A stretch of 27,164 bases of DNA from a virus: IMG/VR virus record IMGVR_UViG_3300023172_000154, positions 1-27,164 of that record; one strand, given 5' to 3'. A program made the translations under genes and the position numbers. Positions 18,301 to 24,695 of the stretch are shown here, in pieces. Under the pieces are notes generated by a model that saw nothing but the letters and a program-made list of their open reading frames with translations, did no database searches and was not told where the DNA came from. Within the stretch, counting starts at the first letter, position 1; each line of letters begins with the position of its first letter.

Positions 18301-21019
18301 AATTATAATCAGATTGTGTTTCAAATAAAGATATAGTCCTATTATTTTCTACTTTAACAAAATAAGATTGTTTATCTATTAATGTTGTTGTTGATCCATC
18401 TATACTTAAATTTAAATTTCCATTGTTATTATAAACAATTTCTTCACCATCTTGGAAATTATGGTCGGAAGTAAACTGAATTCTGTTTAATCCTGTTCCT
18501 ATTCCACCACCATTAGTTGATTGTCTTCCGTCAAAAGATACTGATCTAAATTGTTGTGTTATAATAGGTTCAATTATAGCACCAGAACCGTTTCCGCCAG
18601 AAATATCTATTGATAATATTTTATCAATATCATAATTTTGCGTATCAATATAAACATTTTCAATTTTTCCACTAACAACTGGTTGTACTAAAGCTGTTGT
18701 TCCATTACTCGAAGAAACTTCTAATACTGGAGGATTTAATACATCGTATCCACTTCCCTGGTTAAAAACCTCCACATTAGATAATGGACCATAATATACT
18801 TTATCAAAAGACTTATAATTTGAAATTTCAACTCCATTAATCAACATTCCTGTTGTTCCTGGAGTAGTTGATTTTCCGGGAGATTTTATTTTTGTATTTA
18901 AAGGAAATTTTTTAAATATTTTTTGAATTCCAATCTCATCTTCTTTTTGAGAATACAAAGAAAATGTGTGAGTACCTATTCCAGCATTTGGTATGCTAAA
19001 AGTTTCATAATCAGTTCCACCTATAAAAGACCTGGAACTATAAAGTCTCATCTGTTTGGGATTAGACAAAACCTCAACATAATAAGATCCTGTTTCCAAT
19101 CCAACGAGTGCAGTTGAATCTGGTTGGTAATAAATTCTATCACCAGTTATAAATGGAATATTAACATCACTCAATATGATAGAATACTGATTTTCTAAAT
19201 TTTTATCTAATAATCTATCTTCAGAATTTATTGTAAACTTAAAAATATTTTTTGTAATATTATACCTGTAACTATTATCTCCATCAATCTGTCCAGATGG
19301 TAAAGAATTTGAAGCAACATATGCATAATCACTACCATCAGTATATACATTTTGAATGTCAGAGGTTATTATATTATTACCATATTCAATTGGAACACCA
19401 GAACTAAAAGATGTATTAATCTTTCTTCTAAGATCATACTTTATAGAAGGAACGGTATCAAAAGAACCTTCAAGTTTTACCGTATTTTCTGTTATAATAT
19501 TGTCGATATAAGCAGGAACACTTCCAGTTTCTGCCACAAAACTTTCTTCACCATTTCTTTCTAATAATTCTACCCTATCACCAACTTTCAAACTTGATTT
19601 GTCAACATTACTATTAAGAATATAATTTGATTCTATTGAATCTACTTCATATTTTGCTGCAGTATTGTAGATCCAAGAATTTGCAAAAATTTCTTTATAT
19701 GTTTTATTTTCAATTGGATTTTTTACTACATCTCCAAGATTTTTAATGGATATTTTACTTCCTTCAACTACTCTGATATTTTCAGATTCTTTTATAAAAT
19801 CTGAAATTACTCCAAGGAATCTTAACTCTACTTTTTTAGAGATATCATTGTCTTGATAAACATAATAAGTCTTATCAGATGTAATTAAACTATTTTTGGA
19901 TATTTCGTTACTAATCCCAGAACAACCCAAAAATTGATTAATACTCTTACCTGTATACAGTATTGTATTGCTTCCAGATATTAAAGTTCCACTATCTTCA
20001 AATCCTATAGTAGAATCTACTGTCAATACATTAGATCCAACAGAAGCCGTTAAAGTTGATTTTGTGCTTGGAGTTATTTCAAAATTTCCTTCAATTGCGG
20101 AAAATTCATTATATCCAACAAAGAGAAAAAGTTTGTAGTATGTTTTAGATCCTCTTCTAAAAGGTTCTATTGATGATATAGAGGCACTAGTAGAACTATC
20201 ATTAGTTTTTTTAATAGTCCTTCCAGATAATTTTGATGCATCAAAATCACTTTCATCAAAATTTAAAGAAATAACCTCAGCAATTACAACTTCTCTTCTT
20301 AAATATTCGGATGATGATGGTTTAATTAAGTATTGTTCTAAATTTAAAACAGTTGGTTTTTCATTGTAAAGAACAGCAAATAAAATTCTAAAAGATTCAT
20401 CTGTTCCTTTGGCAGTATAAAAAGATTTTGTTTCTTTTAAAAAATTACTAACTTTTAAACTAGGAGTAAAATCAACCTTTTGTAATTCGGGAGTAAGAGT
20501 ATATTTTATCTTTTCATAAAATTCTTTCAAAAATAAAGAACTTAAATTTTCTATTGTTGAACCAGAAGTATGAGAATCTGATGTAGTTTCGGAAAAAACC
20601 AATTCTTCTTGATCTAAATCTTGATGATATCCAGTAATTCCACTAAATCCACGAATACAACCAGTAAAAGTATTTCCACTAATTCCAGTATACGTAATTA
20701 CTTCATCGTCAATTTTAAATAGACCATACTTACTTGGGAATCCTTTTGTACTCGATACTTCAATGGTATCGTCAGACGCACTAATATCTGTAGATAGAGT
20801 AGAGTTATCTACTATTACTTCTGGTATGAGTTTATCTAACTCCAAATATTGGTCTAAATTTTCAGCAATATCAATTGGTCCACCTTGATATTCTTGAGAT
20901 ATGTAATATTGCTTTAAAAATTCTACCGCATTTGGATTTTCATCCAATATAAAACTTGGAAGTTGGTTCTCAATAATTTGCTGAACCTTAACTCTAGATT
21001 CAAATCCAGTCTGTATCAT
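9398..21019 (-). CDS. gp7: Giant gp7-type baseplate wedge protein (3873 aa)
   Basis: This lies between gp6 and gp8, the position of T4 gp7 (1032 aa), but is nearly four times longer. The N-terminus (about 1-60, QIIENQLPSFILDENPN) and FLKETKSFYTAKGT followed by ESFRILFAVLY (about 193-218) are typical of the cyanophage version. The rest is modular and beta-rich. A module with DDEVITYTG then an RG turn lies at about 75-133. Several NHxFxxGDxIxY modules lie near 850, 965, 1480, 1650, 1800 and 2920. Several GSGYxxxP repeats lie near 755, 940, 1030 and 3350. A YHYH-like motif is at about 1246-1263. Two INGIxQ modules lie near 3195 and 3505. It starts one base after the gp6 stop. The gp7 assignment rests on gene order and recall of the family, not on clear similarity to T4 gp7. 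Confidence 0.85.
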   Translation of the reverse strand: MIQTGFESRVKVQQIIENQLPSFILDENPNAVEFLKQYYISQEYQGGPIDIAENLDQYLELDKLIPEVIVDNSTLSTDISASDDTIEVSSTKGFPSKYGLFKIDDEVITYTGISGNTFTGCIRGFSGITGYHQDLDQEELVFSETTSDSHTSGSTIENLSSLFLKEFYEKIKYTLTPELQKVDFTPSLKVSNFLKETKSFYTAKGTDESFRILFAVLYNEKPTVLNLEQYLIKPSSSEYLRREVVIAEVISLNFDESDFDASKLSGRTIKKTNDSSTSASISSIEPFRRGSKTYYKLFLFVGYNEFSAIEGNFEITPSTKSTLTASVGSNVLTVDSTIGFEDSGTLISGSNTILYTGKSINQFLGCSGISNEISKNSLITSDKTYYVYQDNDISKKVELRFLGVISDFIKESENIRVVEGSKISIKNLGDVVKNPIENKTYKEIFANSWIYNTAAKYEVDSIESNYILNSNVDKSSLKVGDRVELLERNGEESFVAETGSVPAYIDNIITENTVKLEGSFDTVPSIKYDLRRKINTSFSSGVPIEYGNNIITSDIQNVYTDGSDYAYVASNSLPSGQIDGDNSYRYNITKNIFKFTINSEDRLLDKNLENQYSIILSDVNIPFITGDRIYYQPDSTALVGLETGSYYVEVLSNPKQMRLYSSRSFIGGTDYETFSIPNAGIGTHTFSLYSQKEDEIGIQKIFKKFPLNTKIKSPGKSTTPGTTGMLINGVEISNYKSFDKVYYGPLSNVEVFNQGSGYDVLNPPVLEVSSSNGTTALVQPVVSGKIENVYIDTQNYDIDKILSIDISGGNGSGAIIEPIITQQFRSVSFDGRQSTNGGGIGTGLNRIQFTSDHNFQDGEEIVYNNNGNLNLSIDGSTTTLIDKQSYFVKVENNRTISLFETQSDYNLNINKVGFSTGTDGIHKFRTSVPKNKISTVKILDSGSGYTNRKLIVLPTGISTENNTINFANHGFNTGELITYNFETSGITGISTSNQYFVIKIDDDSFRICNAGVGGTIVSEFNRRDYIKFSDTGSGYQYFNYPDVSVTIKYSPVGFSSSSQQYQELSVTPVVKGSIVDTYLYEKGTGYGSTVLNYEEKPVITIKNGKNASLSPNIIGGEVQSVTLQYGGAEYYSIPELEVFDPTGSGTGAVVRATISNGKISNAIVVNPGISYSTSSSIRVKSSGTDASFGTQIRYLTVNNNFKFGDEILLNSSNKLKYTVSGYFNSLRTAFKESSSNSPTPSISKIIGWAYDGNPIYGPFGYSDPDDETSTKTLLSSGYSLNSSNVVDRPLGFIDGFFNEDYQFLPGGDLDKNNGRFAKTIEFPNGVYAYYATIDSSGNPVFPYFIGDEYTSETLDENESLDQSFDFKSSNLLRNTLPYKVSDIGAGYDYFTEIDDITRQKIKVESVFSGSIDDFEIINFGDKYSVGDSVNFDNTGTSGGGLNLEVSSIKGKDIVDINTSVLSQDNFIISQKNSTKVEVTSSNYSNHNFNHGDYITFSNLSNNLSDLNGTYKISVPSESATSLSTVTSSISIGGTELYLSNIPNNISIGSSIGIGTEFLEVLGVFEDKNILKVKRGLTGTSHNKNSIVTFYPDSFTIEKELDYFDSKVNDKVYFNPQESVGFGTTVGSFDTKTFDFGIETVTRSVPTKSIYVENHPFKNNQKLSYSYTGSLINVSTDGVNLIGGGLPSTVYVSNKGKDLIGLKASIGTSEFFFHSGGDDNDYEYYFNSDYTQETGTVSRVKATVSVSTAHGMLSGDLINLTVNPNLSVGIASTSVKVIRDLYTSKILINQIGFNSAGVNTTTNTITIPNHNLSTGDKVNYSADVVSSGLSTGDFYVYKVNDNNIKLCETYIDSTNNPPLVVSIGGTGGSDQKLSSVNPKINSFRNNNLVFDLSDSSLSGYDFNIYYDKEFKSKFVSTASTSGFNISRIGTDLIINYDSNIPEKLYYAIEKSGVLIQPDKDVKKYSEISFVKSYYNGNYNIIGVGTTTFELILDTNPEKSSYLQSECDILEYTTNSPTSTGSIDDLKIISSGSGYKKLPEFNSITSSSGENGKILPKSNKIGNIKEVKIINQEFEYPFDTTLQPNVLIPSQISIKDFNTIDEIIVSNGGGEFLSAPNVVIVSNDTRKKIDSGFLQSKITGSSIQSIEIVSEPQGLPDNSVEIFTTNNSNGITIQRMQSSNSGIFTCEITKPSFGLPNLFDPGDEVFIEGIQKYSSDGLGFNSEDFGYKFLTVDNYIVSSPYDLVVFDVSDITTNTGTAKTIQDGSGIIVNKNNYPEFEISLKRTKFLIGESLILGDNELDLIVTNTEGEYLTIDGSYDLSAGQTIIGKNSGVIATVDSVSKYSGKYSVKYSSDYNLGWSNEIGKLDSDTQVTPNNDYYQNLSYSVKSSKEYSTLESPVFSILHTSGMKNFADTKIDKTSNVGFSSGLDESIYLNKFEDSYRVDAIYNFDLTSDYEVVNGTSKYLKLKNIKTTDYTEYRNSEVLSIDDISNLFSYYEDEPSEFLNILKLDNGNSYNNYLIKITNSNNTEIQFTELITLNTGDDQFIIQKANIQNNTTSYGEFELFEDEFGDTYLRFIPVDAYDTDYDLKLIKNSYTSSLSGIGSTSIGFVDLISSNKVVGPNTSSSIVELNSSNFESLYANVQVIDNATDEMNFVELYVVGIGTNTFISEYYSDSDFTNSTFTSDSIGSFEANLNGGTLSLNYDNVTSNTNTVRAKIVGFGTTSLGESEYRFKTNRQTDGSERTVVYQSNYVTGIGATTVVSLNKNFYNAVKSIVEVSIGSTKAVHQVMMVQDGTNVYVHQSPLLSVSGINTFDTALGIGTFGGNNSGSTLDLTFTPEAEYSSYNLEISAFSQYFYTDYDIINTPKILEYGSIEEEMQIKFFNSINGDRINRTNFSLTSDGFPIFVRIFDPQDTNALISTTGVFNINNHFFKNNEELIYTPKSSVIGLATTAMTYNDSTSGVTDILPSTVFAIVNDYDTFQISTTRGGTPVTFTDLGGGNIHQFEMFNKVNKTIVTIDELIQHPLIYSGESRTLSGTIGTETTLFELNSISRVNPSDILKIEDEYVRVDNVGLGTTSVGPITNNGTFNLVLVERGFVGTSSTSHSASTTVDIYRGAYNIVGNEIHFAEPPRGNPQIDRTSSNLNFDTSTFAGRVFLRSDYTTNKIYDDISNQFNGIGRTFTLQVGGANTSGIGTIGGNGIILINGIFQQPSTENNINGNFNILETKSPAPGISSVVFSGVTKPNSDPIEFYTSEYDINVNETPRGGIIISYGSTTGLGFAPLVGASVTAIIGAGGTIAGVTTSPVLGSYGSGYYGPVSVAVTETGHTGSPATITAVVGAGGTLSFNIDAPGSGYNSPSIFVSPPSYENLSVIGVSRLGIGTTTTTGIGLSMSLKVGPVGQTGAGATYFGVTDFEFTKIGYSFQRGDVFKPVGLVTDGRLASPIEDFEITVIETYTDKFASWEFGELDMIDNISPYQDGQRTSFPLFYNSQLRSIQAREDSRVDFSSSLLIFINGIIQEPGFSYIFGGGTSVIFTTPPKKDDNVTIYFYKGLDSDVVSDDVDETLKVGDEVQLLKNNYIQNSVAQEKRVITDLTYSDKFETNPYIGPGIESDENKNKPLLWIKQKSDKIIGGEVISKARDSLKALIYPTANIIGDISVSDDFIFVDDVTLFRYENDGGSYAVPFNGLVVDNVTVGVGSTASVDYVEFISDFNIIQGITGDVTGITSITSPQLGIEFAINDMTNLQVGYPIYITNTNVGSGVTSINLTNTEIIAIGTTYLDNIYRIQAISNTGGSTGIITCYVDSNSNLSGIDTTGSVNYPVGRFSWGRISNPTGLERLNPIGIGVTGRVVSGLSTYPIIMRRGGDVTLRGKGSIYNI

Positions 21020-21020
21020 A

Positions 21021-23006
21021 TTAGTTTCTTATTAGTTTTGGAGTTGGATAACTTGGTGTATAATAATCTCTAGCAAACACATTTCCTGTTATTTCATCAC
21101 CAGAAGCAATTACATCTCTTCTCATATTTATTTGACTTTTTGAAATATCAAATACCAAATATAAGTCTTTTAGTCCAATAACATCATTTGATAGTGGAAC
21201 AGCATCTACTTCAATTATATCATTCGCCTTTACCGTAGATGTAACGTTTATTGGACCCAAAACCATCTCTCCAGTTTGATAATTAACAGTTCCGGCATCT
21301 TTTACAACAATCTGCCTATTTCCATCAGAATCAATCTTAAATATAGAAATTACTCCCTCTGTAGCGCGAATAGATTGTGGTCTTCTGAGGAAAAGATCAC
21401 TGGCACCAGTAGCAGTGGTTACTGCAGTGTTGTTTAATAAAATTGTAGGTGTATCTGTCAGATATACCGTAGAAGTTTCTCCGAATATGGTAAAACCTGT
21501 AGAAGAAATATTACGACCTTCTGGATTTACATGGAATCTGTTTCCAAAACAAAGTTCATATTGTACAAGTTGATTAATCGAAGATCTTAAATCTCTTCTC
21601 ATTCTCACCGTTGTAATATTTGATGTTATTGCATTGTCCGTATTGTCAATTGTTTGAAGAACTTTACTATATTTAAATCTACCACCAAACTTATTAAGGT
21701 CTATTGATTCTGAGTATTTTGTGAGGGTATCTGTAACTCTTGTTTTCAGAGAACTTTCTAAAGATATTTGAGAATTATTATAATAAACCGCAGAATCTAT
21801 TTCTACATATAGTATCTTAAGGTCAACAATTCTTTGATTAATACCAGATATAGTATATTGCTTTAAATCACTAAGAATTCTAGATTTATCAAAATCCGAC
21901 ACATATGTCCCATTTTTGGGTTTAATGCTCAAAAGAACATTTCCAAATTCTGGAGGATCTAATTCTTCACCACCAACAACGGCAACAGATTCTGTATTTG
22001 GATAAATTTGTTTAATTATTGCCTCATAATCTCTTGAAGTAACTGCTCTATTCTGAGAAGAATAAACTCTTGGAGCATAGTACTTAATAGAATTAACTGA
22101 TTCTATTTCCGAACCATTAATTGCTGGATTGATTGTGGTTATAGTAACATTGCCTGGATCAATTACGGTCTCAACATCATCAACTACTTTTACAATACTT
22201 CCTGCAAATGAGAATACACTGGGACCATTACCGTCTCTTCCATCTGTTACAATATAGTTGGCAGTTATGATTGTACCATCGGAAGTAACTTCATCACCAA
22301 GTTTTTTGCCGATTATGCCATCACCAAAAATAATTTCATATTTTTCATCTTGAATTTCTTGTATCAAATAAATTCTTGATTTTGAATCTACATTTAAAAT
22401 ATTATCTACTATATTATACTCAATACCAAGTCCATTTTCTGATGTTTTTTTAACATATACTTTTAGTGTAGATGTGTCAACATATGAGTTATTGAGAACA
22501 AATCTTTGCTCTAATGAACCATCGTATGTAAAAGATTTTGTTAAATATGTTCCTTGATATATCTCTATCTCATTAAATTGCGCTGAACCATCTACTACAT
22601 TTGCCGTGATATCTTCTGGAATTGAGAATGTGTATGTTGTCCCGCTTGCCTCTCCAACACACACTAAACCTCTTTTGAGGGTAAGAGTAGGAACATTTTC
22701 CGAAGTCGTTATAGAGAAGGATACAGTTGCCTTTGCTGCTGTTCTAGACCTTGGAACATATCCAATATTTTTTGCAAGGGATACGACATTCTCACGAAGA
22801 GTTGCAGAATCTAAAAATGACTCATTTACAACCATATTACTGTTGAATGCAGTAATATAAGTGTTGTATGCTAATACATCGATTAAAATTGACAGATTAG
22901 ATCCTTCAAAATCAAAGTCACTAAACGTGGAATTAGCACGAAGATAGTCTTTGATTGATGTTTTTATCTGCTCAAAATCTAGATTGGTAAATTTAGTAAA
23001 AGGCAT
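21021..23006 (-). CDS. gp6: Baseplate wedge protein, T4 gp6 homologue (661 aa)
   Basis: The length (661 aa) is almost that of T4 gp6 (660 aa). The N-terminus has FTNLDFEQIKTSIKDYLR, then DFEGSNLSILIDVLAYNTY and FLDSATLRENVVSLAKNIGY (to about residue 83). This is the conserved helical start of gp6/baseplate J-like proteins. A region at about 320-345 has YAPRVYSSQNRAVTSRDYEA, the core motif of the baseplate J fold. gp6 dimers form the inner iris ring of the baseplate with gp25 and gp53. It sits three bases after gp25 and one base before the gp7-type gene, so all three are probably co-translated from the late promoter before gp25. Confidence 0.95.
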   Translation of the reverse strand: MPFTKFTNLDFEQIKTSIKDYLRANSTFSDFDFEGSNLSILIDVLAYNTYITAFNSNMVVNESFLDSATLRENVVSLAKNIGYVPRSRTAAKATVSFSITTSENVPTLTLKRGLVCVGEASGTTYTFSIPEDITANVVDGSAQFNEIEIYQGTYLTKSFTYDGSLEQRFVLNNSYVDTSTLKVYVKKTSENGLGIEYNIVDNILNVDSKSRIYLIQEIQDEKYEIIFGDGIIGKKLGDEVTSDGTIITANYIVTDGRDGNGPSVFSFAGSIVKVVDDVETVIDPGNVTITTINPAINGSEIESVNSIKYYAPRVYSSQNRAVTSRDYEAIIKQIYPNTESVAVVGGEELDPPEFGNVLLSIKPKNGTYVSDFDKSRILSDLKQYTISGINQRIVDLKILYVEIDSAVYYNNSQISLESSLKTRVTDTLTKYSESIDLNKFGGRFKYSKVLQTIDNTDNAITSNITTVRMRRDLRSSINQLVQYELCFGNRFHVNPEGRNISSTGFTIFGETSTVYLTDTPTILLNNTAVTTATGASDLFLRRPQSIRATEGVISIFKIDSDGNRQIVVKDAGTVNYQTGEMVLGPINVTSTVKANDIIEVDAVPLSNDVIGLKDLYLVFDISKSQINMRRDVIASGDEITGNVFARDYYTPSYPTPKLIRN

Positions 23007-23009
23007 TTT

Positions 23010-23411
23010 TTATCTTGTTGCCTCTAAGAGGAATGTATATTCTTGTGTCGGAAACTCTTGACCTATAATATCAAAAAAGATCGTTACCTCAAAAGAATTT
23101 TGATCTGGTTGAGGATTGACATCAACGTTAACATTATCAACTCTTGGTTCAAAATTTTCTATTGCGATAGAAATTTGTCTTTGAATAACAGATGCCGTAC
23201 CAAAGTCAACGAAATCAAATAAACTTCCCCTAACATCAGATCCAAATGATGAATTAAAAAATCTTTCTGTGGGGATCGTTTCAACAATATTTCTTACGGA
23301 TCTACGAATCGCATTCTCATTTTTTATTATTTGAAGATCCTTTGTCACAGGATGAGGAACAAAGGATAAACTGATGTCTTTAAATGATCTGGATATCCTT
23401 TGTTCTGCCAT
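23010..23411 (-). CDS. gp25: Baseplate wedge protein, T4 gp25 homologue (133 aa)
   Basis: At 133 aa it is within one residue of T4 gp25. It contains NFEPRVDNV (EPR at residues 88-90), the hallmark motif of the gp25/W family, where T4 has NYEPRIDKL. It also has FGSDVRGSLFDFVD (56-69), matching the conserved FGCDLSDQLFE segment. gp25 binds gp6 and the sheath-initiating complex in the inner baseplate. It is the first gene of the late cluster gp25-gp6-gp7, with an exact late promoter 23 bases before its ATG. The ribosome binding site is weak (TCAAGAAAAC). Confidence 0.95.
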   Translation of the reverse strand: MAEQRISRSFKDISLSFVPHPVTKDLQIIKNENAIRRSVRNIVETIPTERFFNSSFGSDVRGSLFDFVDFGTASVIQRQISIAIENFEPRVDNVNVDVNPQPDQNSFEVTIFFDIIGQEFPTQEYTFLLEATR

Positions 23412-23433
23412 TAGACTAGAGTTTTCTTGATTT

Positions 23434-23441
23434 TATTTATA
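23434..23441 (-). promoter_or_regulatory. T4-type late promoter for gp25-gp6-gp7
   Basis: An exact TATAAATA on the minus strand lies in the 31-base gap after the stop of the 72-aa gene. It is placed to drive gp25, gp6 and the giant gp7-type gene, which together span about 14 kb. Confidence 0.8.
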
Positions 23442-23442
23442 T

Positions 23443-23661
23443 TTACTCATGCCACCTTTCAACAAAATCATCAAAACCATGAGAACCACCACAAGGACGC
23501 TCTAAACGATCGTCTGGAATTGGGTAGAGTTCCTCATTTTGAGTAATTTTTCTTTGTTTTGATGCTTTTCTAAGGTATTTCTCACTTTCTACTTCTGTAA
23601 TAAGGGTCATTCCTTGCTCTATGAATAATTCTCCCTTATCAACCTGGTGATAATTTGACAT
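23443..23661 (-). CDS. Conserved hypothetical cyanophage protein (72 aa)
   Basis: A 72-aa charged, soluble protein with no membrane segment or known motif. The N-terminus (YHQVDKGELFIEQGMTLITE) looks strand-rich, and the C-terminus ends with a conserved-looking CGGSHGFDDFVERWHE tail. A good Shine-Dalgarno (AGGAGC) precedes the ATG, next to a small hairpin. I have seen similar small proteins near gp25 in cyanophages but know no function. The region upstream holds an AATAAATA late-promoter-like site inside the 222-aa gene. Confidence 0.75.
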   Translation of the reverse strand: MSNYHQVDKGELFIEQGMTLITEVESEKYLRKASKQRKITQNEELYPIPDDRLERPCGGSHGFDDFVERWHE

Positions 23662-23663
23662 TT

Positions 23664-23688
23664 TTAGCTCCTGATTCGTTAAAATCAG
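23664..23688 (-). promoter_or_regulatory. Hairpin adjoining the ribosome binding site of the 72-aa gene
   Basis: On the minus strand CTGATT and AATCAG form a perfect 6-bp stem with a 6-base loop. The second arm runs directly into the AGGAGC Shine-Dalgarno. The stem could modulate ribosome access to the 72-aa gene. It has no following T-run, so it is not a canonical terminator. Confidence 0.3.
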
Positions 23689-23705
23689 AACTTTTAGAGG
23701 GGTTG

Positions 23706-24374
23706 CTATCCCTTATCAGTATTTATTTCACGCTCTTGAGCAGTCTTCCAGTGATATTCATCTTCATTTCCCATTCCTAGACGATCATAACCACACTCTA
23801 CCTGATAATATTGGGTGGAAACCTTAAAATCTGGCATTTTTGGTTCGGCAGGTGTCAGACTATTATCAAAAATACGTAATCGATTGTTTGGATACAGTGC
23901 AAATTGTCCATTGTTCAGTTTAATCAGGTTATGTGACTTATGTTCGGCAGGATTTTCACTCGTTGCCCAGTCAACCATATCTGGATCACGGTGATAATTG
24001 TCGATGGTACAAACATAAGTACCTTTTTGGATTCCAAAGTCGCGTGTATAACACTCAAAGTCCATACTACCAATGAATTTCTTGTCAATACTGACTACAC
24101 CATAGTCCATACAGTTCCAAAACTGTAGATTTGGTAGGTTCATATCAGGGTCAGGTAGTTCTGGACGAGATAAAAAGGCACTGATAGGCAATTTATCATA
24201 CATTGCCGCATATTCTGGTAAATATGTCTCAAAATAAAAAGCGCGTCCAGGAATCGACTTTGCCGAAACCCAGACGCCCTTAACAAATTCACCGTGCCCA
24301 CTTTGATGGTCTGTAAGATATTCTTTACGAACCCATACCTCAACAGATGGTAGATTGGTGATGAGACAACTCAT
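23706..24374 (-). CDS. Conserved hypothetical cyanophage protein (222 aa)
   Basis: A 222-aa soluble protein rich in aromatic residues and prolines (EVWVRKEYLTDHQSGHGEF at 12-30, LQFWNCMDYGVVSIDKKF near 83-100, YPNNRLRIFDNSLTPAEPK near 161-179). I recognise the overall sequence type as a conserved cyanophage protein of unknown function, and I cannot assign a fold or active site. Its ATG lies at the base of a 7-bp hairpin whose other arm contains the stop of the 44-aa gene, and it has little Shine-Dalgarno. This suggests coupled translation. An AATAAATA late-like element lies in its 3' end. Confidence 0.8.
   Translation of the reverse strand: MSCLITNLPSVEVWVRKEYLTDHQSGHGEFVKGVWVSAKSIPGRAFYFETYLPEYAAMYDKLPISAFLSRPELPDPDMNLPNLQFWNCMDYGVVSIDKKFIGSMDFECYTRDFGIQKGTYVCTIDNYHRDPDMVDWATSENPAEHKSHNLIKLNNGQFALYPNNRLRIFDNSLTPAEPKMPDFKVSTQYYQVECGYDRLGMGNEDEYHWKTAQEREINTDKG
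23720..23727 (-). promoter_or_regulatory. Probable late promoter for the 72-aa gene
   Basis: The minus strand reads AATAAATA, seven of eight bases of the T4 late consensus and a full ATAAATA core. It sits in the last codons of the 222-aa gene, 58 bases before the 72-aa ATG. The surrounding sequence is less AT-rich than the structural region, which makes chance somewhat less likely. Confidence 0.4.
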
Positions 24375-24396
24375 AAGACTTTAGTAACTGTCTTAT
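24372..24396 (-). promoter_or_regulatory. Hairpin spanning the stop of the 44-aa gene and the start of the 222-aa gene
   Basis: ATAAGAC and GTCTTAT pair perfectly (7 bp) around a 10-base loop. One arm holds the TAA of the 44-aa gene and the other leads into the ATG of the 222-aa gene. There is no T-run of the kind expected for a terminator, so a role in translational coupling is more likely. Confidence 0.35.
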
Positions 24397-24527
24397 TTAC
24401 CTTGACCACGATAACGCTTTCGTGCTTTATTGCGAGAAGACGCGGCATACTTGGTATGAGCACCCCTGCCTTGACGAGTTTTCTTCGGTGCGCCTTCAAC
24501 ATAACCGCCACCCTTACGCATAGCCAT
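24393..24527 (-). CDS. Small basic glycine-rich cyanophage protein (44 aa)
   Basis: A 44-codon frame encodes MAMRKGGGYVEGAPKKTRQG and ends with SRNKARKRYRGQGK. Fourteen of the 44 residues are Lys or Arg, with Gly-rich ends. I recognise this as a very small protein widely conserved in T4-like cyanophages, but no function is known to me. The composition suggests binding to nucleic acid or an acidic partner. A strong Shine-Dalgarno (AAGGAG) lies inside the end of the preceding gene, and only two bases separate the genes. Confidence 0.85.
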   Translation of the reverse strand: MAMRKGGGYVEGAPKKTRQGRGAHTKYAASSRNKARKRYRGQGK

Positions 24528-24529
24528 AA

Positions 24530-24691
24530 TTAATACTCCTTAGTAATCTTAGTTTCAAGTTCTTGTGGACTTGGATGACCTGTCTGATAAAACTCTACCG
24601 ACAGGTCCTCCATCATATCAAAGTACTCCTCCTCCGTCAAGTTCTTATATAAGACTTTGTTGTTTCGGAGAATTGTATACTTTTCTGTCAT
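24530..24691 (-). CDS. Small conserved cyanophage protein (53 aa)
   Basis: The 53-aa product begins MTEKYTILRNNKVLYKNLTE and continues EEYFDMMEDLSVEFYQTG. The N-terminal strand-turn-strand and central acidic helix match a small protein I recall from many T4-like cyanophages. No function is known. It starts four bases after the glycosyltransferase stop and ends two bases before the 44-aa gene, so the three are one translational string. Its last codons supply the Shine-Dalgarno of the 44-aa gene. Confidence 0.85.
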   Translation of the reverse strand: MTEKYTILRNNKVLYKNLTEEEYFDMMEDLSVEFYQTGHPSPQELETKITKEY

Positions 24692-24695
24692 CGTA

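Noticed and set aside
24384-24399. GGTAAATA before the 222-aa gene as a late promoter
   Set aside because: Only six of eight bases fit the late consensus and the first two core positions are wrong, while three exact sites exist elsewhere.
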